NCBI RefSeq assembly: GCF_001267925.1 | Contig: NZ_CP011409.1 | Location: 4,650,001 to 4,714,000 of the forward strand | Source: Herbaspirillum hiltneri N3 | Lineage (GTDB): Bacteria; Pseudomonadota; Gammaproteobacteria; Burkholderiales; Burkholderiaceae_D | Length of the DNA: 64,000 nt | Direction of reading: 5' to 3' | In this document: positions 57,410 through 64,000 of the stretch, piece after piece | Position numbering within the stretch: the first letter of the stretch is position 1 | Layout: each line of letters starts with the position of its first letter | Translations under genes and position numbers: made by a program | Notes under the pieces: generated by a model | Database searches by the model: none | Seen by the model: the letters and a program-made list of their open reading frames with translations, nothing else | Told to the model about the DNA's origin: nothing

Positions 57410-58411
57410 ATGATGCGTCTGCGCCCCCTCGACGATCAGCAACTGCCCAACCTGACCGATGTACAACGCGTTGCGCTGCAGCCGCATGCGACACGCCTGG
57501 ACAGTGAATTCGCGCCCCTGATGCAGCGTCTCGCCGCGCTCGGCAACCTCACTGAAGTGACGCGCAACTCCTCCGCCCTGCTTGAAAAAGACAACGTCAG
57601 CGGCGCGTTGTACGTCGACAATGAAATCGAACTCGCGCCGGCCGAAGCCATGCACCTGCGCATTTTCTATCCGCAGTGGGAGCACGGCTACGCGCTCGAA
57701 GAGCATGACGCCTGCAGTGGCGGCAAGCGGCACAGCCTGCAATTTTTCGACCGCTACGGCAACATGATGCACAAGATCATGCTCGGCGAAGATGGCGACA
57801 TCGCGTCGTTCCGGCAATTGGTCAGTGACCATGCCGCCGCCGAACAGCTGGCGCCGCACCTGGTCCATCCACTCGACAGCGCTACTGGAACCGGCGACGA
57901 CAGCCTGGGCCGAATCGACGTCGACGCCTTGCGCGCAGAGTGGGCCCACACCCACAACCACGAGGATTTCATCCAGCGCCAGGAAGCCTTCGACCGGCAA
58001 CGGCTGCGCAAGCTGCGCCTGGCCGGCAAAGCGTTCGCCTATCAGGTCGCCAACGACTCGGCGCGCGTGATCCTGCAGCGCATGACCGAATTCGGCACTT
58101 CCATCATGGCCCAGGTCGGCAATGCCGGCATCGTCCAGGCTTACTACGGCAAGATCAAGAACATCCGCGTTAAGGATTCGCGCCTGAAGATCATGAATGC
58201 AGGTTTCCGCATGCAGCTGCGCGAAGATCACATCGATTCGGTGTGGGTCGCCAAGAAGCCCACTACCGACGGCATCATCACCTCGCTGGAATTGTTCAAC
58301 CGCCAGGGCACGCACATCGCCAGCTTCCTGAGCAAGAAATCCAACGGCCAGCCCGAACCGCGTGAATGGCGCGAAGCCATCATGCGGCTGATGCCGATCT
58401 TCGGCGTCTGA
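57410..58411 (+). CDS. Hemin-degrading factor, HemS/HmuS family
   Basis: A 333-residue cytoplasmic protein with the duplicated HemS/ChuS fold: first half around LGNLTEVTRNSSALLEKDNV and HSLQFFDRYGNMMHKIMLGE, second half around MTEFGTSIMAQVGNAGIVQA and IITSLELFNRQGTHIASF. Such proteins bind and in some cases open heme to release iron. GAGAAGGAAAG precedes the ATG. No TonB receptor or heme ABC transporter is adjacent, which is unusual. The Fur-like site upstream fits iron regulation. Confidence 0.87.
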   Translation: MMRLRPLDDQQLPNLTDVQRVALQPHATRLDSEFAPLMQRLAALGNLTEVTRNSSALLEKDNVSGALYVDNEIELAPAEAMHLRIFYPQWEHGYALEEHDACSGGKRHSLQFFDRYGNMMHKIMLGEDGDIASFRQLVSDHAAAEQLAPHLVHPLDSATGTGDDSLGRIDVDALRAEWAHTHNHEDFIQRQEAFDRQRLRKLRLAGKAFAYQVANDSARVILQRMTEFGTSIMAQVGNAGIVQAYYGKIKNIRVKDSRLKIMNAGFRMQLREDHIDSVWVAKKPTTDGIITSLELFNRQGTHIASFLSKKSNGQPEPREWREAIMRLMPIFGV

Positions 58412-58497
58412 AGCGATCTCGCCATTGCCAGCGGTGGCAATGTGGCAATGGCGCACAAGAATTAAAATAATCGTCTTATATTTTTGGGAAATCACTC

Positions 58498-58872
58498 ATG
58501 AGCGAACGTCTTCTCGTCATCCTGGCAGGTCTCAACATGTTCATCGCGGTCGGCGCCGGCGCGTTCGGTGCGCACGGCCTCAAGCAGATCCTCGATGCCG
58601 ACATGCTGGCGATCTGGCAAACCGCCGTGATCTACCAAATGGTGCATGCACTGGGCATGTTCGCGGTAGCGCTGCTGATTCCCAGGTTCGGTCCCGCCAT
58701 CCTCGGCTGGGCCGGCAGTGCGATGTTCATCGGCATCGTGATTTTCAGCGGCAGCCTGTATGTACTGGCACTGAGCGGCGTGCGCTTCCTTGGCGCGATC
58801 ACGCCGATCGGCGGATTGGCTTTCCTGGCCGGCTGGCTGCTGGTGGCGTGGGCGGCTTACAAGGCGCAATAA
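58498..58872 (+). CDS. DUF423 (YgdD family) membrane protein
   Basis: A 124-residue protein with four hydrophobic segments: LLVILAGLNMFIAVGAGAFG, YQMVHALGMFAVALLI, GSAMFIGIVIFSGSLYVLAL and GGLAFLAGWLLVAWAA. The GAFGAHGLKQ motif is the DUF423 signature. Function is unknown. It follows the heme gene by 86 bases and ends at a bidirectional terminator. Confidence 0.92.
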   Translation: MSERLLVILAGLNMFIAVGAGAFGAHGLKQILDADMLAIWQTAVIYQMVHALGMFAVALLIPRFGPAILGWAGSAMFIGIVIFSGSLYVLALSGVRFLGAITPIGGLAFLAGWLLVAWAAYKAQ

Positions 58873-58898
58873 ACTTCGCTGCATACATGCAAAAACAA

Positions 58899-58930
58899 AA
58901 AAGGCCGGTAATTCACATTACCGGCCTTTT
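58899..58930. terminator. Bidirectional terminator
   Basis: A perfect 14-bp stem AAAAGGCCGGTAAT / ATTACCGGCCTTTT with a TCAC loop separates the DUF423 gene (+) from the convergent membrane-protein gene (-). Confidence 0.92.
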
Positions 58931-58969
58931 CATTTTTACCAACCGCCTTACAGCATGCAGGCATGCCGA

Positions 58970-60295
58970 TCAGTGGAAGAACTCCGCGATCAGCGTCGCG
59001 CCGATGAAGGTGCCTGCGTTGGCGGCAAACGACACCAGCACAATGCGCCAGCCGAGCTTGCGGAACGCCGGGATATCCTTGGCGATCGACAGGCCGGCGA
59101 AAGTCAGCATTGGCGTGATGACGGCGAGGAAGTTGATCTTTCCGGTAATTGCCACGATCGCGTCAGCCCATGGACAGGCCGGCGAGGTCAGGAACATCGC
59201 CGCCAGCGTCACCCAGCACACCGCCGGAATCTTCCTGCCGGTCAGGTTGCACAGCAGATCGCCCACCAGCACCGCACCGATCATGATGACGATGCAACCC
59301 ACCGATTCCAGCGGCGCGACCTTGTAGGCGATCCAGTTGGCGATGATGGTCAGCACACCGGCGAACACCCAGGCGCCGACGCGGCCGGCCAGGTTCAGGT
59401 CGGCCACTTCGGTATGGGTCTGTTCATGCAGCTTGTCGTCGGCGGCCGTGCTCGAGGACGACGTGGTGCGGCCGATGATCGGTTCCAGAACGCGGTAGCC
59501 CCACACCGCCAGCGGCAGCGAGATGAACAGCGTGAAGTACGTGCCGATGGTGGTCGTGATCAGGTTGCTGGCGGCGGCGAAGGTCGCCACGTCCTTGGCC
59601 ATCTCGGGCGTCTGTTGCGCCGCGATGGCGCCGGCTGCGGCCGCCATCATGCTGCCCGAACCGACGCCTGCGCCCATCGCCAGCGCGACCGGATGGAAGA
59701 TGTTGAGGCTGGTGATGAAGCCGGCGAAGATCGCGATGAAGACCGCGCCGAACAGCGTGCCGGTAATGTACTCGGCCAGGACGCCGCGTCCTTCCGGAGA
59801 ATTCATGCCGTAGCGTTCGCCGATGATCGCCAGGCTCGGTTCGCGGCCGACCGAGAACGTCGCACCGATGGCTTCACGCTTGATACCCAGCAGCAGCGCC
59901 AGCGGCAGGCCGATCACGATGGTGCCGACGAAGTGGCCGAACTCCTGGAACACCAATGCCCAGCCGGCGCCGATGATCTTTGGCAGCGAACTGCCGACCA
60001 TCAGGCCGAGCTTGGCGACGAACAGCAGCAACGCCGGTTGCAGGATTGCGGCAGCCCGGAATTGCAAGGGCCGGGTCAGCGCCAACGGTCCCATTTTCGA
60101 TTGCACACTGCCGATCACGGCGCCCATGATGAGCGCCCAGACCATCGGCAGGAGCACGACTTTGCCCGGTCCCATCTTGAACGCCACCGAACCGATCAGT
60201 TCAGCCACGACAAGGATCAGCACCGCATACACATAGAGCTTCCATGTTTGCAGTCCTGGCTGAATGACGGGTGTTGCTGTTGCGGATGCTTGCAT
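58970..60295 (-). CDS. Multi-pass membrane protein, probable DUF3100 family
   Basis: A 441-residue integral membrane protein with about ten or more hydrophobic segments (for example LYVYAVLILVVAELIGSVAF, FGAVFIAIFAGFITSLNIF). A Gly/Ala-rich stretch AMGAGVGSGSMMAAAAGAIA resembles pore-like re-entrant regions of organic-acid carriers, and a polar loop of about 30 residues splits it near 290. I associate it with DUF3100 from memory; transport is inferred. It is last in the LysR-headed operon, so it likely imports that pathway's substrate. Ribosome site GGAGGGA is clear. Confidence 0.75.
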   Translation of the reverse strand: MQASATATPVIQPGLQTWKLYVYAVLILVVAELIGSVAFKMGPGKVVLLPMVWALIMGAVIGSVQSKMGPLALTRPLQFRAAAILQPALLLFVAKLGLMVGSSLPKIIGAGWALVFQEFGHFVGTIVIGLPLALLLGIKREAIGATFSVGREPSLAIIGERYGMNSPEGRGVLAEYITGTLFGAVFIAIFAGFITSLNIFHPVALAMGAGVGSGSMMAAAAGAIAAQQTPEMAKDVATFAAASNLITTTIGTYFTLFISLPLAVWGYRVLEPIIGRTTSSSSTAADDKLHEQTHTEVADLNLAGRVGAWVFAGVLTIIANWIAYKVAPLESVGCIVIMIGAVLVGDLLCNLTGRKIPAVCWVTLAAMFLTSPACPWADAIVAITGKINFLAVITPMLTFAGLSIAKDIPAFRKLGWRIVLVSFAANAGTFIGATLIAEFFH

Positions 60296-60503
60296 ATTAT
60301 TCCCTCCGGATCTTGAGTCCTGTGTTCAAAAGCCGCATTGTGCACGGCCCTCCCTGATACAGCTATTCTTTTTGCAACGATTAATCACGGCTTTTTTGAG
60401 CGCCTTCGTTGTCCGGCGTCAATCATGCCTTGCCCTGCCCCACGCTGCAATGAAAATGAAAACGTTCTCATCGGACGGGAACAGGTCCGTCATCCGGCTC
60501 GCG

Positions 60504-62015
60504 TCATACGTAACCGAAGGTCGCTGCCGGTTCCTTCGCCGTCTCGACCCACACGCTCTTGGTCTGCGTGTATTCATACAAGGCCTCGACGCCGCTGGAA
60601 CGGCCATAGCCGCTCTGCCCGTAACCGCCGAACGGCGAAGTGATGTTGATCGTCTTGTAGCCGTTGATCCAGAAGGTACCGGCGTTGATGTTGGCGGCCA
60701 CGCGATGCGCGCGCGCCACATCGTTGGTCCATACCGCGCCGGCCAGGCCGAAGTCGCTGTCGTTGGCGATGCGCACCGCGTCTTCCTCGGTGTCGAACGG
60801 AATTGCCACCACCACCGGCCCGAAAATCTCCTGCTGCGCCACGTCCATGTCGTTGCTGACGTCGGCCAGTATGGTCGGCCGCACAAAGAATCCCGGCGCT
60901 GAAAAATCCTGCTCCGCCGTCGCGAGCCGCGCGCCGTTGCGCACGCCTTCGGCGATCATGCCGCGCACGTGTTCGTATTGCTTGCGGTTGGAAATCGGTC
61001 CGACTTCAGTCTGTGCATCGCCCGGCTGCCCGACCTTGATCTTGCTCGCGCCGTTGGCCAGCATGGCGACGAATTCTTCATACACCGCACGCTGCACCAG
61101 CAACCGCGACCCGGCCACGCAGCTTTGTCCGGCCGACGAAAAGATCGCCGCCTGCGCACCGAGACAGGCGCGCTTCAGGTCCGCGTCTGCAAACACGATG
61201 TTGGCCGACTTGCCGCCCAGCTCCAGCACGCAAGGCAGCAAGCGGCGCGCAGCGGCTTCGGCAATCTTCTTGCCGGTTTGCGGCGAGCCGACGAACACCA
61301 CTTTCTTGACGACGCGGTGATCGATGGCAGCCTGGCCGACAGTATGGCCCTGGCCGGCCAGCACGTTGATCAGGCCCTTGGGAACGCCGGCCTGTTCGGC
61401 CAGCGCCGCCACCGCCAGCGAGGTGAACGGCGTCAGTTCGGACGGCTTGAGCAACACCGCATTGCCCATTGCAATCGCCGGCGCGACTTGCCAGCCGCAG
61501 GTGAAGATCGGTGCATTCCACGGCGTGATCTGCAACACCGCGCCGACCGGCTCGCGGCGCGTGTAGTTCAGATGCGAACTCGGCACCGGAATCACGTCGC
61601 CATAAAATTTGTCGGTCCAGCCTGCGTAGTATTCGAACATCTCGGCGACCTTGCCGACTTCGCCGCGGCAATCGCGGATCGGCTTGCCGGCGCTGAGCGA
61701 CTCCAGTTGCGCCAGCGCTTCGGTGTTGTCGCGGATTTTCTGGCCGACGGCGAAGACGATGCGGCCGCGCGCGGCATGCGTCAGCTTCCACCATTCGGCC
61801 TGCGCCGCCAGCGCCGCTTCGGCGGCCTGCTGCACCACCGCCGCGCCGCCGTCGCGATAGCTCAGGCTGTCGGCACCGGTGGCGGGATTCTGCAGCACCA
61901 CGGCCGCGCCGTCGCCCTGCACCAGCTTGCCGCCGACATACGAACCGACAAATCCGGCGCCCGGGAAGAACGGCGTGAACGCCGCCAACAACTGTTCTGC
62001 TTCATTCGATTGCAT
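60504..62015 (-). CDS. Aldehyde dehydrogenase
   Basis: A 503-residue NAD(P)-dependent aldehyde dehydrogenase. Catalytic Glu E265 (LELGGKSANIVF) and Cys C299 (SSAGQSCVAGSRLLV) are present, with the cofactor motifs ITPWNAPIFTCGWQVAPA and FVGSPQTGKKI. It resembles betaine- or hydroxymuconic-semialdehyde-type enzymes; substrate unknown. CAGGAG precedes the ATG. It lies between the HIBADH-family gene (26 bases) and the membrane-protein gene. Confidence 0.94.
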   Translation of the reverse strand: MQSNEAEQLLAAFTPFFPGAGFVGSYVGGKLVQGDGAAVVLQNPATGADSLSYRDGGAAVVQQAAEAALAAQAEWWKLTHAARGRIVFAVGQKIRDNTEALAQLESLSAGKPIRDCRGEVGKVAEMFEYYAGWTDKFYGDVIPVPSSHLNYTRREPVGAVLQITPWNAPIFTCGWQVAPAIAMGNAVLLKPSELTPFTSLAVAALAEQAGVPKGLINVLAGQGHTVGQAAIDHRVVKKVVFVGSPQTGKKIAEAAARRLLPCVLELGGKSANIVFADADLKRACLGAQAAIFSSAGQSCVAGSRLLVQRAVYEEFVAMLANGASKIKVGQPGDAQTEVGPISNRKQYEHVRGMIAEGVRNGARLATAEQDFSAPGFFVRPTILADVSNDMDVAQQEIFGPVVVAIPFDTEEDAVRIANDSDFGLAGAVWTNDVARAHRVAANINAGTFWINGYKTINITSPFGGYGQSGYGRSSGVEALYEYTQTKSVWVETAKEPAATFGYV

Positions 62016-62041
62016 TCAAGACTCCTGATGATGTACGTGAT

Positions 62042-62914
62042 TTATTTCTCGATGAACTGCACGATGCGATTGAAATCTTCGCCGTCGGCGGTACCCGCTG
62101 CTTCTGCGCTGGCGGCCCACAGGCGGCCGACTTCGCCCGACAGCGGTGCCGAGGTGCCGAGCTCGCCCAGCAGACCCATCGCCAGGCGCAGGTCCTTGCG
62201 CATGAGCTTCATCGTGAATCCGGAGTCGAAGGCGTCGTTGAAAATCCAGGTGGGATAGTTGACTTGCGTGACGCCGCTGCGCCCCGAGCCGGCGTTGATG
62301 CCTTCAAAGATCTGTTGCGCATCGAGGCCGGCGGCGGCAGCAATGCGCGCGGCCTCGCCTGCGACGATCAGGTGCGCACCACACATCAGGTTGTTGAGCA
62401 ATTTGGTGACATGGCCGGCGCCGACCGGACCGACGTGCACGCGCTTGGCGCTCATCGCTTCCAGCACCGGCGTGACCGCCGCGACGTCTTCCGCCGCGCC
62501 ACCCAGCACCATGGTCATGGTGCCGGTGGCCGCGCCCTTGGGGCCGCCGCTGACCGGCGCGTCGATGAAGCGCACGCCCTTTTCCGCCAGTGCGGCGGCG
62601 ACCCTGCGCGTACTGTTGGGATCGGCCGTGGTGGTGTCGACCACCAGCAGGCCGGCTTTGGCGCCGGCCAGCACGCCGTCGGCGCCGAACACCACCGCCT
62701 CCACCACGTCCGAGGTCGGCAGCGACAGGATCAATACATCGACTTCCGCCGCCAGCGCCGCCACCGACGCAAATGTCCGCACGCCTTCGCGCGCGATGCT
62801 TTCGGCCGCCGCGGTCGCCGGATCGTAACCGGACACCGTAAAGCCGCCGCGTTGCAACGACAGCGCCATGCCGCGCCCCATATTGCCCAACCCTGCCACA
62901 CCGATGTGTTTCAT
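62042..62914 (-). CDS. NAD(P)-dependent 3-hydroxyisobutyrate dehydrogenase-family oxidoreductase
   Basis: A 290-residue beta-hydroxyacid dehydrogenase. The nucleotide-binding GVAGLGNMGRGMALSLQRGG opens the protein, the substrate motif is DAPVSGGPKGAATGT and the catalytic lysine sits in GHVTKLLNNL. Members oxidise 3-hydroxyisobutyrate, tartronate semialdehyde-related acids or 2-hydroxymethylglutarate. GAGGAG precedes the chosen ATG; another ATG four codons upstream is less suitable. First enzyme gene after the LysR regulator. Confidence 0.92.
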   Translation of the reverse strand: MKHIGVAGLGNMGRGMALSLQRGGFTVSGYDPATAAAESIAREGVRTFASVAALAAEVDVLILSLPTSDVVEAVVFGADGVLAGAKAGLLVVDTTTADPNSTRRVAAALAEKGVRFIDAPVSGGPKGAATGTMTMVLGGAAEDVAAVTPVLEAMSAKRVHVGPVGAGHVTKLLNNLMCGAHLIVAGEAARIAAAAGLDAQQIFEGINAGSGRSGVTQVNYPTWIFNDAFDSGFTMKLMRKDLRLAMGLLGELGTSAPLSGEVGRLWAASAEAAGTADGEDFNRIVQFIEK

Positions 62915-63008
62915 GCCGCTCCTCACTGGATAAGTCGTACGTCAAATCAGACGGGTCCAGTGTGCAAGCAGGGGGAATAAGCGTCAATTACATCGAAAAG
63001 CCAATATT

Positions 63009-63025
63009 GTTCTACTTATGAGAAC
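63009..63025. promoter_or_regulatory. Candidate LysR-type binding site
   Basis: GTTCT-ACTTATG-AGAAC, an interrupted palindrome containing a T-N11-A core, between the LysR gene and the operon it probably controls. A weak -35 TTGACG lies on the - strand further downstream. Confidence 0.5.
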
Positions 63026-63049
63026 ACATAAAACAGCACGCAACAGGCG

Positions 63050-63964
63050 TCAGCTGGTGACCTGGAACGCCTGCATCAGCGAACTCGAATACGACACGAA
63101 ACGATTGGCTGCTACCGACAGCTTGCGCCCTACGCGCGTGACCAGGTGCACCTCGGCCACCGCCAGCACGTCGTCTTCCAGCGGAATCGCAAACAATTCG
63201 CCCGCCGCCAGTTCGGTCGACACGGCGAAGCGCGGCAACAGCGTCACCCCAAGGTCGGACCTGACGAAATGCTTGAGCACATTGATGGAGTTGGTGGTGA
63301 GCGTAGGATTGAGCTTGATCTTGGCCGCGTATTCGGCCAGCGCCAGCAGCTGTCGCGTGCCGTAGGACGTATGCATCAGCCCGACCGGATATTCGCTGAG
63401 CTCCTGCAAGGTGCAGGATTTGCTGTTGCGCAGCGGCGAATTGGCGCTGACCACCGCCATCATCGGTTGCCGCTGCACCGAACGAGAGACGATCTTGGGA
63501 TCCGTGGGCGGGTTGTAGACCAGGCCGATTTCGGCGATGTCTTCGGCCACCATGCGCAGCACGTCGTTGGTGCCGGCGAGGTCGAGCGAGACTGAAATCT
63601 GTGGATGGCGTTCGCAGAAATAGGCCATCGGCCGGCTCATGAAATCGCTCACGAAACCTTCGCCGATGACGATGCTGACGTGTCCGCGCTTGAGTCCGCG
63701 CAGGCCTTGCAGCTTGGACAACAGGTCGGCCTGGTGAGCGCCTTGCTCACGGTAGTAATCGATCAGCAGTTGGCCCGCTTCGGTCGGCACCACGCCGCGG
63801 CGGTGCCGTTCCATCACGGGGATGGCGATTTCCTGTTCGAGCAGCGAGATCTGGCGACTCACCGCCGATGGCGCGATATCGAGCTTGTCGGCCGCCGCGC
63901 GCACGCTGCCGCACTGCACCGCTTCAAAGAAATAGACGAGCCTCTGCTCGCTGAGTTTTTTCAT
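63050..63964 (-). CDS. LysR-family transcriptional regulator
   Basis: A 304-residue regulator: the N-terminal winged helix-turn-helix is RLVYFFEAVQCGSVRAAADK followed by LDIAPSAVSRQISLLEQE, and the rest is the periplasmic-binding-like effector domain (HVSIVIGEGFVSDFM, VTLLPRFAVSTEL). It precedes the dehydrogenase/aldehyde dehydrogenase/membrane protein genes in the same direction, with a palindrome in the 135-base gap. The effector is unknown. Confidence 0.93.
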   Translation of the reverse strand: MKKLSEQRLVYFFEAVQCGSVRAAADKLDIAPSAVSRQISLLEQEIAIPVMERHRRGVVPTEAGQLLIDYYREQGAHQADLLSKLQGLRGLKRGHVSIVIGEGFVSDFMSRPMAYFCERHPQISVSLDLAGTNDVLRMVAEDIAEIGLVYNPPTDPKIVSRSVQRQPMMAVVSANSPLRNSKSCTLQELSEYPVGLMHTSYGTRQLLALAEYAAKIKLNPTLTTNSINVLKHFVRSDLGVTLLPRFAVSTELAAGELFAIPLEDDVLAVAEVHLVTRVGRKLSVAANRFVSYSSSLMQAFQVTS

Positions 63965-64000
63965 TTCCCGTCCCTGCCTGTTCCGTCTTGAGTTGCCTCA

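Overview
The window is 64 kb of GC-rich chromosome from a betaproteobacterium. Protein character and gene order (dnaX-ybaB-recR, gyrA-serC-pheA-hisC-tyrA-aroA-cmk-rpsA-ihfB-lapAB, zapA-6S RNA, ybgC-tolQRAB-pal-cpoB-tRNA-Lys) fit the Burkholderiales, most likely Oxalobacteraceae near Herbaspirillum; that placement is inference. No insertion sequence, prophage, integrase or CRISPR array was seen, so this is mostly core genome with a more accessory right end (about 52-64 kb).

Layout. 1-4.3 kb (+): end of zwf, hexR, an AGE-family sugar isomerase and tal, a sugar/pentose-phosphate block closed by a bidirectional terminator. 4.4-9.7 kb (-): NitT/TauT-type ABC importer, class III CoA-transferase and a lipoprotein esterase, apparently one operon of unknown substrate. 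9.8-16.5 kb (-): recR, a YciI protein, ybaB, dnaX (with a nine-A slippage tract followed at once by an out-of-frame stop), manC, a GAF-GGDEF diguanylate cyclase and a ComEA-like protein. 16.7-32.3 kb (-): rfaE1, ugd, lapB, lapA, ihfB, rpsA, cmk, aroA, tyrA, hisC, pheA, serC and gyrA, the aromatic amino acid/translation/DNA supraoperon plus envelope-sugar genes.

32.6-40 kb (+): two OmpA-like proteins, ubiG, gph, a giant AsmA/DUF748 protein and tmRNA (ssrA) with an unusual tag. 40.1-45.4 kb: small membrane protein, hemerythrin, alkA, a coiled-coil gene with zapA, 6S RNA, nrdR and glyA. 45.8-52 kb (+): an SDR, ybgC, tolQRAB-pal-cpoB and tRNA-Lys(UUU).

52.3-64 kb is the catabolic/accessory end. 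A LacI regulator faces a three-gene operon (PhyH-type dioxygenase, TIM-barrel isomerase, MHS transporter) whose promoter carries a near-consensus -35/-10 and a perfect 16-bp palindrome at the start site. Next come a structured element with a terminator, a Fur-box-like palindrome and an orphan HemS/HmuS-type heme gene; then a DUF423 protein; then a LysR-headed operon (HIBADH-family dehydrogenase, aldehyde dehydrogenase, integral membrane protein). The best candidates for new biology are the LacI/PhyH operon, the possible iron-regulated small RNA region at 56.97-57.2 kb, the dnaX slippage site and the AQAA-ending tmRNA tag.
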